From Megalonaias nervosa (taxonomy: Eukaryota > Mollusca > Bivalvia > Unionida > Unionidae): a DNA stretch of 64,000 nt. The stretch lies in NCBI GenBank assembly GCA_016617855.1, contig JAECUM010009416.1, forward strand, positions 1 to 64,000, in the 5' to 3' direction. Both the position numbers and the translations under genes were made by a program. Shown one piece after another: positions 34,284 to 47,845 of this stretch (position 1 is the first letter of the stretch; each line of letters opens with the position of its first letter). The notes below the pieces were generated by a model. It searched no databases and was not told the DNA's origin. It worked only from the letters and a program-made list of their open reading frames with translations.

Positions 34284-34450
34284 AAGAAAACAAATGTTTT
34301 CACAATATTAGCAGCTTGTTTGGTTGGTTTGGAAGCAAAGACTCTACCCCAAGGACACACGGAGGCAACCTATCTAGGCTGATCGTGTATCAAAATCAGT
34401 ACCTTTTGATTGCGAGTCCCACTTTCTGCCATCTAAGCCACCGCGCCACC
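34284..34450 (-). mobile_element. tRNA-derived SINE, family 2, 5' part (split by copy B)
   Basis: The minus strand reads GGTGGCGCGGTGGCTTAGATGG, an A-box-like tRNA head, then ACACGATCAGCCTA, GGTTGCC and GTGTGTCCTTG, all shared with 58541-58795. The tail continues at 28517 across copy B. Confidence 0.7.
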
Positions 34451-35230
34451 ATATTAGATTCTGATGGGAAACAGGGTTGATGAAGAAGTCTAGCACATTT
34501 TTGGGAAAGTCAGAGCTACTTCAGCTGGGAATGTGCTAAACGTACCATTTAATGGTACTGATGGGAGAACGTTGCCAACTTTACCCTTGGAGCAAACGAA
34601 TTTTCCCACATGAGAGCCAGATGCTGCCAGAGATGTGGACCCTCATCAAAGCTTGATATATGCACAATTTTGGCACAGTCAACTCTGCTTCCGCTGTATA
34701 TGGCACAAAACTGGATTTTTCACATCTATCTCATGCAAGTAAAAAACTTAAGATGAGCTAGCTCCAGTCTCATGTAATAAGACATTTTGTGTCAAAATGA
34801 GACGGTACTAGCAAGTGTTTTTTGACATAACATACAAAAAGATCATAGCAATTTTCATGTCACAAAGTTTCTTACACAGTGTATTGCAGAAAAAATAGCG
34901 GTTATTTGTATAAAAAGACAACATAGCCACTATAAAATTTGAGAAAACGAACTTTGTCACATACGAGACAAGTTGCCGCCACAAGAAGTGAAATCTCGCT
35001 ACTAAATCCCGTATGCACAGTCCTGTTGTACTAAATTCTACATCCTAAACAGAGGAAACGATACTTGATTCTCTTCTGTCCAAATAACTAATACAAGAAA
35101 AGACGGCTTCAACCTTATATAGGAAAATGCAATTTTTGGAATGGAGATGATATTAGTAGGTGTCAGTAGAAGTTTTGAAAGAAAATACATCATGCAGCAA
35201 ATACTGGCATATAAGACGAGTTAAACAGTA
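34451..35230. other. Spacer, nothing firmly recognised
   Basis: No supported gene. A fragment near 34655-34715 (CACAGTCAACTCTGCTTCCGCT) resembles the end of SINE family 2. The rest is AT-rich. Confidence 0.35.
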
Positions 35231-35269
35231 AGCATCAAAGATCCTGATCTGACGTCGCATATTGAGCCT

Positions 35270-35403
35270 GCAGATCATGGTCTATGTTCTTAGCTATTGC
35301 TTCTTCAATCTTTAATTTTCTAGTTGAGGTAGAAATAAAAGGCGACAACAAATGAGAGAGATAGAGATATGAAGAAAAGATGATTAAAAGTCGGGCTATC
35401 ACT

Positions 35404-35491
<88 letters not shown>

Positions 35492-36140
35492 ACAACCACA
35501 CACTCACTCAAAAATTGCACCTAAGACAAATAATTGAATTAAATCAATAGGGATCATATTTTAGTGTCAGACCTTACCAAGACGCAAATTCTTTTCATGC
35601 AAATTTATGTCTCAGAACTTATATAGAAACTGTAATGTGTTAATGAAGTTCGAAAAAACTCACGCTTATGGAAATAAATTGTTTTAACTTTTGAAACTAT
35701 AGTTTACTTTCACTCTTTTCGGCGCCGCCAAATTTCAGAGGTAAAATGTATTAATTTGAAATACGTCAGAAGTTTTCAACTAGTTCGTTGCGTCGAGAGG
35801 TCGCCTTGTGCTTACTGACATACCGTGAACACTATAATTAAAAATGTTTTTGAAATGATATATTTGCATAAACAAAAGTAAAAGTAAGAGGATATATGAC
35901 AAATAAGCAAGCTAGGACATAAATACTGTAATCACGAGCTTCAGCTGTATAATACATGTAAACAGAAACCAAATTTACCAAGGCAATTACAGGATAAACT
36001 AAAATGGCGGCCGATACTGACCTGGAGTTTACCGGCTACATTACATTTAAGTGATCTATTCCACCCATAGAAATACATAATAACTTCCTTTCAGGTGTTG
36101 AGATTATATAAAACAACGGCGACTATATATTACATTTGAT
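35270..36140. repeat. Third, internally deleted copy of the arm sequence
   Basis: 35270-35620 matches the reverse complement of 16910-17130, and 35640-36120 matches the reverse complement of 14130-14600. About 2.3 kb in between (the signal and first prodomain exons) is missing. Orientation is that of the right arm. It carries the (GA)n tract at 35407-35490. Confidence 0.65.
35407..35490. repeat. (GA)n microsatellite
   Basis: An 84-bp pure GA run, the longest of its type in the window, at the place matching the CT tract at 17034-17076. Confidence 0.9.
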
Positions 36141-36440
36141 AAAGAAAATGGTTGGTTGGTTAGTTGAATTTTTACGGCGCACCAGCACTATGAGGCTATT
36201 TAGCGCCATACAAAAGGTTATATCTTTATCATTTAAAAGTGGTAAAAGGTGTCGTATCGACCAGCGATACGAAACCAAACAGCTGAAGGCAAAACGATAA
36301 AATGGTAACGGTGATAAATAAAGTTTCCTGATCAACGGGGACTGCAAATGATGTATGACAACGAAAACAGATGAAAGGTAATTAAAAGCTAACGACGGTA
36401 TATATAGTACATAAAACTGTTCAAGGTGATAGCATACGAG

Positions 36441-39400
36441 CTATAGCTTATGACAAATATTTACTTCCTTCAGGAAGTCTATAATATAAGAAACGCTAAC
36501 TGTATCAAAGAGCTCCCTAATGTCCTGCACATTGTAATAATGATTACGCGTAGGTTGGAGGTCGATACACTCCAACATAAAGTGCTTAACAGTGAATGGT
36601 TCATTGCAAGATACGCACTCTGGTGGGTATTCTCCTTTTAGTATGTAGGAGTGGGTTAAATAAGTATGACCAACTCGAATTCTTGCAATGACTACCTCCT
36701 CCCTACGGACGGCTCTGTAGGAAGGAGTCTATTCTCCTAGGGTTGGCTTGATGGCATGAAGTTTGTTATTCACGACATCATTCCATGATGCCTGCCATTT
36801 CTGACGTAAACAGTCTTTGATGCTACGTTTAAAATCAGTATACGGTGTTTTAAAATCAGACGGTTCTAGTGATAGGGCCATTTTAGCAGCGCGGTCTGCT
36901 TTGTCATTACCTTTAATTCCAATATGGCTGGGTAACCAACAGTATACTATATTGTGTGAGGTACTCAGCTCAGCATGTTTGAGGAGAATATTGGCTAATA
37001 ATGGATTCACCAGTTTTCTATTATGTAGTGACTGAAGTACTGATAGTGAGTCGGAGAAAATGATGCTGTTTAAAATACGCTTGCTTTCAATATAATACAA
37101 TGCAAGGTATATTGCTCTGATTTCGGCTGAGCAAATTGAAGTACCATTTGGCAAGCGAACTTTTGTTGTGTGTTTTCCACTAACGAAGGCTGCAGCAGCC
37201 TTTTCCTCATCTTTTGATCCATCAGTATATATTCTTGTATAATTTTCAAATTGGGTGAGGAGTTCATGGTAACTGGAGAGGAAGATAGAAGGGTTTGTCT
37301 CCGATTTTTTTTCCATCATGTAACGTGAAACGTACTTTTGGTTGTTGAAGTAGCCAGGGAGGTGTTTTGGAGACGGACGTTTTCTGAATGTTTGAAAGTT
37401 CAATTTTGGTACTGTCAAGACATGGTAATATTCTAATGCCAAAGGTAGGTATGACGTTTGGCTTATTGTCATATAAGGTTTTATATTTGGGTTCAAAAAC
37501 AGCCGAAAAAGCAGGGTTCAGAGGGTTTGAGCTTAATTTGAGAGCATACTGTGCGGAAAGCATTTCACTACGTTGTGATAAAGTTGGTTCGTTCGCTTTA
37601 ACGAGTAGGCTTTCACACTGGGATGTCTTAAATGCTCCCAGAGCAAGTCTTATTCCCTGATGATGAATTGGGTCAAGCATCTTCAAATAGGACTTCCTAG
37701 CGGAACCATAGACAACGCAACCATCGTCTAGTTTCGAGCGAATAAATGTTCTGTATAAACTGAGTATGACTTTCCTATCAGCACCCCAGTCAGTGTGCGC
37801 AACTACTTTAAGTAAATCTAGAGACTTCACGCATTTAGCTTTCAAATTCTTCAGGTATGGAATAAAAGTCAATTTTCTGTCGAAGATAATACCTAAAAAT
37901 TTTGCTTCCTCAACAACTGAAATATGTGTTCCGTCCAGCGTGAGTTTAGGTCCATCATGATGTCTTCGTAACTGACAGAAATGCATACATACAGTTTTTG
38001 ATTTCGAGAATTTGAAACCGTTAGTATTGGCCCAATTTTGAATCTTGTTGATATTTTGCTGTAATTGTCTTTCAATTGTATGCATGTGCTTTGATCGGTA
38101 ACATATTAAAAAGTCATCAACATATAGGGAGCAATCCACACCAGGAGTCAGACACTTGGTGATGCTATTAATTTTTATGTTGAAAAGCGTCACCGACAAA
38201 ATACTGCCCTGGGGCACACCCATCTCTTGATCGTGCATATCACAGAGGATGGATCCCTCTCGTACCTTGAATTCCCTGTCTGAGAGGAAGTTTGATATGA
38301 ACGAGGGCAGTCGGCCTTTTAGACCCAGATCGTGTAGGTCATTTAGTATTCCGTACTTCCACGTTGTGTCATAGGCCTTTTCCAAATCAAAGAAAACCGC
38401 TACTAAGTGTTCTTTCTTGATAAAAGCGTCGCGAATAAATGTTTCCAATCTAACCAGATGATCATTCGTACTACGACCATAACGAAAGCCACTTTGGAAA
38501 GGAGATATTAAATTGTTGGTTTCCAAATACCATGCAAGCCGAGAATTGATCATTCGTTCCATTGGTTTGCATACGCAGCTAGTTAATGATATAGGTCTAT
38601 AGTTGGTAGGATCTGCGCTATCTATACCTGCTTTGGGAATTGGTATTACTGTTGCTTCTTTCCAGCTTTTTGGTACATTATCAGTAATCCCTAAATCATT
38701 GAAGATTTCCAGAAGAACTGTTAAAGATGGTTCTGGAAGGTGTTTCAAAAACTGGTAATGTATATCGTCAGGCCCAGCGGATGTATCATGGGCCTTATTC
38801 AAAGATTCCATAAGCTCCGACAATGAAAACGGTTGGTTATAACTCTGAATTATTCCGATGTGAATTTCAACTGTGTTTTTTCTTTTTGAGCTTTTGATCT
38901 TCGGAAAGCTTCTGAATAATTAGACGATGAGGAATTTTTGGAGAAACAATCAGCAAGTACATTAGCTAGTTCATCTTTGGTATTGAAATTTTTGTTATTT
39001 ATCTTCACATGTCGGAAAGAATTGTATTTTCCCTTTCCATTTATTTTGTGGATCGTGTCCCAAACTTTCTTTATTGAGGAATGAGAGTTTAAAGTTGAAA
39101 CATATTTTTTCCATGATGCTCGTTTACTTTCTTTAATGGTGCGGCGAGCTTTGGCCCGAACAATACGGTACTGAGTTAAGTTTTCGGGCGTTGGACGATT
39201 ATTAAAATTTTTCAGTGCTTCTCGGCGTTGTCTAATGGCTTCTTTACATTCTTTAGTGAACCACGGTTTTGGGGTTCTTTTACAATTCGGCGAGGACTTA
39301 GGAATGGATTCTTGTGCAATCACAATTAAGACAGATGTAAATTGTCGAATAGGATCAATATCGTTTAGGACGGTATTCCTGTTAAGTCTAGCTGTACAAA

Positions 39401-40121
39401 GTGTTTCAAACTTAGCCCAGTCAGCTTTCTTTAAATTCCACTGTGGAATCGTCTCATCAATTGTAACGTTGGTGTTCTTAAGAGAGATTAGAAAGTGATC
39501 ACTGCTGTGAAGGTCATTAGCGGCCTTCCAATTATAATCCAAAAGCAGTGAAGGAGAACAAATTGTCAAGTCGATACATGTGTATGTACCAGTTCCTGGG
39601 TGCAAGTACGTCGGAGATTTGGTATTAAATAGACACAAGTCGTGTCTAGTAATAAAATCCTCGACCTTTTTGCCCCTGTCGCTTATGTAATTTGATCCCC
39701 ATAGAATATTATGGGCATTAAAATCACCGAGTAAAGCAAATCGTGCAGGAAGTTGTTGAACAAGCGCGTCTAATTGGTTTGGTAATAAGTTGATGTTTGG
39801 TGGTATGTAAATAGAACAAAAGGTAATCACTCGATGTAGAGTGACACTCACAGCAATGGCTTGCAAATCTGTGTTTAAAGGGATGACGTTATGTGGGGCT
39901 CTATTGTTCACAGCAATACAAACCCCTCCTGAGGCCCTGTCAACGTTCTGTAAGTAAGTGTTAAACAGGGAGTAGTTTTTAAGTGTGATGTTGTCCGTAT
40001 CTTTTAAAAAGGTTTCCTGAAGGCATAGTATTGCAGGATCATATTCGTTTAACAGCAGGAGAATATCATTGTAATTGGCTTTAAGTCCTCGACAATTCCA
40101 TTGTATGATCGTGTTCTTCAT
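36441..40121 (-). pseudogene. ORF2 polyprotein of copy C (endonuclease-RT-RNase H), broken
   Basis: The endonuclease half is intact from 40121 (MKNTIIQWNCRGLKANYND, GGVCIAVNNRAPH, LLGDFNAHNILWGS). A small indel cluster near 38850 shifts the frame into RT (YVDDFLICYRS, FFDLEKAYDTTWK). Another shift lies in a T8 run near 37300 (T7 in copy B), before RNase H (IYTDGSKDEEKAAAAF, SAEIRAI). A TGG to TAG change at 36729 truncates the tail. Family and role are as for copy B. Two of the lesions are small indels, one at a homopolymer, so sequencing error is possible. Confidence 0.8.
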
Positions 40122-40183
40122 TATAAGTTTAGATTGGAGATTTTGGAGCTAGGTTAGACTTTTCGCGGAGAGAATCTGTATGA

Positions 40184-41349
40184 TTATTTCTCTAGAGGAA
40201 GTACGGGGATGATTTGTTTGTTTGGTCTAGAACTACTTTGAGAACATGGAGCAGTATCTTCTGCATCCATGCCCTCAATGTCCCCAAACCTGTTATAGAG
40301 TTTGATGGCGTCTTCTGACCCCTTTTGCTGCCTATTTCCTTGTGATCTGTTTTTGTTCTTTGGCGATTTCGGTGGTTGAGTATTAATGAATGTTGTTTGG
40401 GTAGATGCCGTGGTTTTTTGTGCTTGGTAATGGGGGGTGTTAGTGCTTGATGTTGACTCGGGTGGATCTGTCTGCGTTTGAGCGTCCTTCGTTGCCTTGG
40501 GATTGTTCTTCACTACAGTGGAGAAGGATGGGCCAGGAAGAGATGTTTTCGCCTGTACAATCTTTCTGGCCTCCGGATAGGGAATGTTGGATGTGTATTT
40601 AACCCTCTGTATTTCCTTCTCCTGTTTCCAGGTATCACAATCCTTGGACTTGGCGTGGTGCTCCTTTCCACAGTTGACACAATGCGGAGTTGCTCTACAC
40701 TCAGCTTCCTGATGAGAATGGTCTCCGCATCGGCCACATATTTGGCGTTTTGAGCAGCGGTCTTCATGATGGCCATATCTTTGACATTTATAGCATCTAA
40801 GTGGGTTTGGAATATATACATCAACCTTCACTTGTAAAAAGCCAACTTTGACCACTCTGGGTACTATTGGTTTATTGAAGGTGAGTATAATGGTGTTGGT
40901 GTCCTGCAGGTTGTTGTTACGTTGATACGTATTCTACGAACTGCAGTGACACCTTCATTTTTCATCCCTTCAATGATATCTGTGTCGCTGACTTCAGCCA
41001 AGTCTCGACAACGAATGACTCCTTTGGATGTATTGAGTGTTGTGTGAGCAAACGATGAGACTGGAATATCGAAGAATGTTTTTATTTTCTTGATGTGTTG
41101 CACTTGACTACGTCGTTCACATTCCACAAGCAGGCATCCCGTTTTCAGCTTTTTGACGCTTTTTGGTGTACCGATCATTCCCGTTATTGTTTGTTCAATT
41201 ATAAAGGGAGAGAGTGCACTAGTCGGTTTTGTGGCATCATTTGATTGTATAACCATGAAGCGTGGGAATGACTCCACACCGCATGGTTCTTCCTCCGAGT
41301 CAGATATTGGTTTCGACCTTTTGTTTTGATTTTTTTTTGAATTTTCCAT
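40184..41349 (-). pseudogene. ORF1 of copy C, zinc-knuckle protein with one frameshift
   Basis: It starts at the ATG at 41347-41349 (MENSKKNQNKRSKPISD) with a T9 run downstream that keeps this frame. Near 40921 one T is missing (CGTTGAT against CGTTTGAT), splitting it into an N-terminal part and a zinc-knuckle part with CYKCQRYGHHEDRC. Otherwise it closely matches copy A. Confidence 0.8.
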
Positions 41350-43968
41350 TTTTGTTTTTGAAAGACTTCAACACTCGTGCTCCCCACCCACCATGGAGCC
41401 CAACAAGGTGACACTTTTCAAGTGCCAGGGATACACAGGTGTTATACTCAGTCGGCAAAATTACCTCCCGATTGACCCGTTAAGCCACCGCCTTCTAGGA
41501 AGTCTTCTAAGACATAGGAAAGGGAAAGTTAAAGGGATAGAATGTATGGGCAACGGTGGTATCAAGAGAGATACAAGAAGAAAGATAAAGGAAGTAAGCG
41601 AGTAAATAAAGACCTCCTAGGGCTCGGCGTGACCAGCCGATTTGTCGAGACCGGGCCCATCCCGACCACCCGTCTAGAAGAAGTAGAGGCCAAAGTAGTA
41701 TATTGCATCGGAAAGCCTCTGCTCAACTACCAGGATCCTTTCCTCCTCCGACACGGGTCGCAACCCACGGCAAACGGGTTGCCTCTACTTATTCGCCTCT
41801 TGCGACACGTAGCAAAGCACGGCGGGCCAATTCTACAACCCCGGACCCGCAGGGGGTTCAAGCAAAATGCTTTAGATTGGGCCAAATGCTCAATTTGTAT
41901 CAATCCATGGATTACTTTTGCTGTTGTTGCAGCTTTTAAAGGCATTGAACTGGAAAGATCTTTGTGATGTGCAGGATATACTGACATTTATGTCTTCCAA
42001 AAGGTATGGTAGGGCTAAGTTATCACAGGACACTGAAAATGAAAAGCGCCTTCCAACCCATTTCACCCTCGAAGGAATTAGACTAAAATGTAGTTCATTT
42101 TTAAATTATATATTTAATTGTTTTGCTTTCTTCTCGTACATCTTCAAGTCTTTCAGATTCTTGCCATTGCATTTGCTTGTTACAGAGCAAGACATAAGAT
42201 TTTGACCAATCAGCCAAAGAATTTCAGCTTATGATAAGTATGCAACATTGGTTACTTGTTTGTCTGTATGTGTGTATGTATTGACCTGTATATTAATAAT
42301 TAATGAACACAACAATATGTTTGTTGAAGTGGGTCATTCGGTGTTGTACTGTATCTTGCAATAAGGTTATTTCTCAGGCTAACAGGTGTTGATTGTAGTG
42401 TGAATTAGCATGAAAATGATAATAATGAAGATAATCTCTTTCACAGATATTCAAGGCAACAGGTGTTCCAATTACATATATGATTTAAATATGAAAAGTA
42501 CCATTTGTAGGCATCAAAAGAGTATGATTCATCTTAATTATACAACATTTTATTTTCTTTCTAAAGCGCCATTTTGGTGTATGGGGTATCTCATATTGGT
42601 TTGGTTATCGACGCGAGGCATTATATCATATCGTACTGGTTTGAGTGCTTGCATTTATATCATTGAAAAAGATGCAATGTTACGACGAACGTTTTAATTA
42701 GAAATTTCGTACGTCTTACGGGAATATCTCAAAAGATTCAACTAAAGAAGTAAGAAGGTTTCAAGTACCAGTGTTCCTCCTGAAACATTGGCAAAGGCAG
42801 TACGCTTGGTTGTGTTTACACACACACACACGCACACACACGCGCTCGCGATTAGCTAAAAGGTAACATACATTCTCTTTTCCAGTAAATATAAAATTTC
42901 TTATTTCTGCCTTCATTCTTGCACAAAACATTGCTGTGCTATTCAACGTACCTAAATGAAACGTTACCAATATGATTCACATTAAGTATTTTCGAAACTT
43001 ATAGATATCAAAACGAATGTGAGAAAATCTCTCCTGTTACTTGCCTAGAAAACGTCAAGTTCAAAGGATTTGCAATATGTATCTTCTATTCGATGATAAA
43101 TACGATGATAAATATTTTATCTTTATCATCTTTCTTATTATTAGTTTCTTGATCATCACCGTTGTCGTCATCATCGTCTTTTCCCATCATTATTATAATA
43201 ATTATTTTCTTCTCAAGTATGTTTCAAGAGATGGCCAATCTGAAAGTTACAGGCGAGCTTAACATCGAAACCTTAAGTTCAATGACGCAGACCCGCTGTG
43301 GGTTTCAAGATAATAACAAGAAAGGATCTGATAACTATGTTGCAGGTAGGTGATATACAATAGACACGTAGAGTCTAATCTTTCTTAATCAGGTACTAAC
43401 GTGATCTATGCAAAATGTTTTTCTTTTTTCTTTCTTTTCTTTCTAAACAAGCGGATGAGCAAAGTGAATGTCTAACAAATGTATAATTTTATTAATTAAA
43501 AAATATTACAGCTTCATAAATTTGTTAATGCAGTTCGGAAAAAGCTTCCGCTTATGGACAAAAATTGTTTTATCTATTTGAAACAATAGTTTATTTCCAC
43601 TCATTTTGGCACATCCAAATTTCAGAGGTAAAATGTATTAATAATTTGAAACACGATGTTTCGATGTAATACATGTTATAACTTTTTGTGCTGAGAGCGT
43701 AAGAGCGTCGTAGTTTAAGACGTTGTTAAGAGTAAAAGCGGTGACCCTTGGAACAGATGTAACAGTATAAATCTGTATTCATTTACTTCGTAAGTCTTTA
43801 AAGTTCTGCTTGTTATTGTAAAGGAGTGACTCGCTCGCTTCCTGTTAATACTGTGATTGAAATAGCACATAAATTTTACTGACTGGACTAAATTTATAAA
43901 TTCATTAACTAATGATGCAACAAGTCTGCGTCATGATGCCCCAGTGCTAAACATCTTAAAAATAGAAA

Positions 43969-43971
<3 letters not shown>

Positions 43972-44040
<69 letters not shown>
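43972..44040. repeat. (CA)n microsatellite
   Basis: About 69 bp of pure CA at the tail of the family 1 SINE that follows, consistent with expansion of a SINE tail. The left arm has only a short TGTGTATG at the same place. Confidence 0.9.
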
Positions 44041-44044
<4 letters not shown>

Positions 44045-44173
44045 CCATCAATCCACGAGAAGCTAACGGCAACTTTCTCGCATTCCCAAATTAACCAAGT
44101 TCGAGACTCGAACAGACAGATTTGTGAAGGCAGTGATCGGTAAAGAGCAGCCGTTTAGACCACTCGGGCACCA
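44041..44173 (-). mobile_element. tRNA-derived SINE, family 1 (right arm, shared)
   Basis: The minus strand begins GGTGCCCGAGTGGTCTAAACG (A box) and has GTTCGAGTCTCG (B box). It is the counterpart of 13591-13735. Confidence 0.65.
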
Positions 44174-46241
44174 GGTACCTCGTTATTCTCGCCACAATAT
44201 TTTATCTCTTTTTAGAAACACAGTTTATTGTTAAAACCAAGCTTACCTTTTTCCCCGCAGTTCAACCATGGCCGAAAAAGAAATTATCCTGGAAGATTGG
44301 GAAATACGCTACGACTAAGAAACTAACAGAAGCCGAACAAAAGTACGTGGATTTCAATATTGAATTATGTATTGCATGACTAATAGTAGATTACACGTTC
44401 GGTTGTTGGCGACGAACTGAGGATATTCACATCCAATAATGCAAACAAATGACCTGTCTTCAACCGGCATGAGTACTGGGTAAACACTTCAGTTTCGCTC
44501 TTAATTAAAATCAAGTACAGATTACCTAAAAAATTATATAGGCTCCCAATTGTGTTTAAAATCCACCTGATGCTCGTACGCCGTGTATTTATCTATTGTA
44601 GATAATTTAAAAGCAATTTCCCTCCGGCATCAATTAGACATCTACTGTTTATCTTTTGAGAAAGAATTTGAATGAGGTTTGCAAAGATATAGCCTGGAAA
44701 ACTTTCGATTCCTAGATAGCTAAGTAATTTTTGGAGTTTATGATCAAGTAATATAATATGTCATTTATGGACTCATTAACATGGTAGCATTATCCCGTTT
44801 ACAGTTTGGTTTTACGGTTTAGAAGGCACTGCCAACTACAATAAGAAAATCACTTGATCAAGAAACAAAGGAAATCTTCAATCGGTGGGTATTCTAAAAC
44901 TCGAAATGATACTGAATATCAGAATTTTGTTTTCTCATTGGTGAATGTTAACTTGGAGTAACATTTCCCTGTCAGATTTTATTTGAATATTTATACATAT
45001 AACATTATGTGTGTCCGCATATATCATTATGACAATAATAGTAACATAATAACAATTGGAACAGAAGCATTTTAAATTAGTATTTAAAATAACTGTACCA
45101 TATAACGTTTGTGTTATGAATTATAAATTAAATAACATAATATCGTCTTGATCCTTATTTTAGCCTTTGTTTCTTAGAAAGCATGATTTATCTGAATAAC
45201 TTCATATAAAATTATGAGTCAGTCAGGCTTGATTTAGATCAATACAGGTTTTGATATTGATTATGCTTTTAGTCCAAGACAGGTTTCATAGCTCCTGCTC
45301 CACAAATTATAGGCATAAAACGTTTTATATATGAAGCAAATAATACCTCAAATGAAGTCATAAAATCATGCAAATGAACGGAGTAATTAACGATGCACAA
45401 AAATGTATTTCAAACCGATTTCGCAACATTAGTCCACTTGGATCAGTATATTTGGTCATGCGACACATAGATACGTACATTTTCGTTCATTTCAAATGAA
45501 ATTGATGAAAATAATGAATTATTTAATTATTTTAGTCGCCCAAGGCTTGCGCAATATCGGCAGTATTCTACTCGTTCATAATTGCATTTGAAACGAGTAC
45601 TCGTGAATAATTTTATTTGAAACAATTACTCATGAATAATTTTATTTGAAACGAGTACTCGTGAATAAATCTTTATTAATAAGAAGCAAACAAGTCAGTA
45701 GCGACACGGACTACATTCAGATTACTTGAAACCCAATCATTACAATCATTCCGTGGTATGTGCAGTGTTGGCGGTGCCTAAATTTGACACGACAGGCTTC
45801 CTAAATATTACGTCTTAACCTTTCGAGTATGTTCAATTTCGATCTAGAACGCTTTGTAAATTGCAGGTTCGTTTCGATCAATGAAATGTGCATCACAGCT
45901 GACCAATAAATCTGTTCTTTTGCCCGGAATTTGGTACTCTTTTCTGACTGCAGAAATAAATATTCACAAGCAGCTCGTGAATATTAAACGTGTCTCGCTG
46001 ATGAACTTTGAAGGTATCGCTATTATGACATAATGTGTCATTATATTTGACATTAATTTCAGGGACGCTATGGCACGAGCTTTCGACATCTGGACGAATA
46101 AAACTCGGCTTACGTTGAATTATGTAGAAAATCAAAACGCTGACATCAATATAGATCTTTTTGCTGGAAAACATGATGATGGTGACCCATTTGATGGACC
46201 ATGTAAGACTCACTCTATTCCAATACATGCATTTCACATAT

Positions 46242-46244
<3 letters not shown>

Positions 46245-46287
<43 letters not shown>
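46245..46287. repeat. (CT)n microsatellite
   Basis: The right-arm counterpart of the GA tract at 11502-11558, just after the donor of MMP exon 46063-46202. It is flanked by GAGAGATAGCCCGACCTTT. Confidence 0.9.
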
Positions 46288-46291
<4 letters not shown>

Positions 46292-47845
46292 CGAGAGATA
46301 GCCCGACCTTTATCTTTCTTTTTCATATCTTTAACTTGCACAATGTTTTAAGTAACTCAGCTCAGATCGGAGATGTCAAGCAGGCACGTCTTCTCGACAG
46401 CATGCACCTTGGCTTGTATATTCATCCTGAAATTGGCAAATTTTATTTAATGTAGTATGACCCCTATCACACTAGGTCAGTTAGGAAATCATACCAGTTG
46501 AATGAGTGGACTTTATTTCATTTTGAACGAAATATTATTTCAAATGGGGGTAACACCTACAATATGTAAGTGTGATGAATCATTGTTATATTCTCTTTGT
46601 ATATATGAATGCTTGTGCAAAGAGAGACAGATGGACGTACGGATGGATGACTGTAGGAAGATAGAAAGAACCTGGTATTCAAATAATTTGAATAATATGC
46701 AAGTTTCTCAGTACATAATGAATATTTGGACATATACCTAAGACGTATTTGATCCTTTCCACAGTGTAAAGGTGTGATCCAGACTTATCGTTTAGTATCG
46801 CTTTGAGGCTTGATGGGATACGTAGGCGTACATGCGTAGACGACAGACGTGTTGGAGGAAACCATTGTAGGATTTCAATGGGCACATTCTTTGGAAGCTC
46901 CAGCATTTTAAATGTTTCCAGCTCATGGGTTCATCCATCTAACTGTATGAAACACATAGTTGTTGTTTCATGCTTCTATTTTTATATTTGGGATTGGGTG
47001 GGTGGGTGGCGATGAAAGGATATTCGGGGAACACCAGATTGGCTGCTTTCCAAACCCCAACGATTCATTGCTTCCTTATCATTTAATTGCAAACAAAAAT
47101 GTGAAAAGCTTGACTGCTGTCCCATGGCTGCAAACTACTCACTATACAAAACTTGATTTTTGTTTCAGCAATGTTCACAGTTAAGCTAGTATTTATAATT
47201 GTTTTTAAATATGATTTATTTCCAGTGGGAGTGTTGGCGCATGCGGAATTACCCACAGGTGGAAGCGTCCATTTTGATGACCAGGAGAATTGGCTTCTGG
47301 GTACTAAGGCTTAGAACAAAGGCATTGAACTCTTTATCGTCGCTGCACATGAATTTGGAAATGCCCTGAGATTGGATCACACCAACGTCCGTGGGGCTCT
47401 TATGTACCCATTCCATTCTTCTTCCTCCAATCTGGTTTTACATCAGGATGATATAGACGGTATTCTGTAGCTCTATGGCAAGCCTACACCTGGCAAGACC
47501 GGCAAACCAGGCAAGAATGGCAAGGCTGGGTAGCGTTGATAAAAGAAATATGTATAAGTATATGTGAATAAACGGCTACAAATGAGTATTGCTTATTGTA
47601 TTCAATAGTCCCTCAGGATAAAAGGTATATATTATCACAGGTCACAGTAGCCGGCTTAGGATATCAAAATGTAGTGATCATTATGTGTGCACGTAAAGAA
47701 AACCTATATTTCACAAACTATACATGATCAAGTGAACGTGAATGTCACGTGTCCCCTACGGAATCATTACTAACCCAGGAGAAGGACGGAGAATTAAAAG
47801 GTTAAATAGCTCCGTGCCCTCAGCCAGCTAAGACCGACGGTCTAA

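Larger units (their letters stand above)
36149..41856 (-). mobile_element. Non-LTR retrotransposon copy C
   Basis: The copy is minus strand and about 5.7 kb, with both UTRs present (GGTT 3' repeat at the left, CCGCAGGGGG at the right). No convincing target duplication is seen; AAGAAAATG and AAGCAAAATG at the ends are only similar. The left flank belongs to the short third arm copy and the right flank begins the right arm. Both ORFs carry single-base frameshifts. Confidence 0.85.
41907..47533 (+). pseudogene. Matrix metalloproteinase (M10A) pseudogene, right copy
   Basis: Exon blocks: 41907-42003 (signal, with a stop), 42722-42804 (prodomain, both splice sites lost), 43218-43345 (FQEMANLKVTGELNIETLSS and TRCGFQDN, the cysteine switch), 44261-44342 (PWPKKKLSWKIGKYATTK), 46063-46202 (ARAFDIWTNKTRLTLNYVE, then FDGP), 47226-47533 (zinc site and tail). 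AG/GT sites flank exons 3-6. The prodomain switch Cys and catalytic fold are as in secreted MMPs. The zinc motif reads AHEFGNALRLDH: second His is Asn and Gly is Arg, but the third His is kept. In-frame TAGs occur after GTKA and before LYGKP. The tail is a short Gly-Lys-Pro repeat ending at 47533, with AATAAA at 47567. Confidence 0.8.

Noticed and set aside
35235..35507. Ser-Leu repeat frame of 90 codons
   Set aside because: Translation of the GA tract.
36141..41866. AAGAAAATG / AAGCAAAATG as a target duplication for copy C
   Set aside because: It needs an indel and is A-rich, and the two flanks derive from different arm positions, so a clean duplication is not supported.
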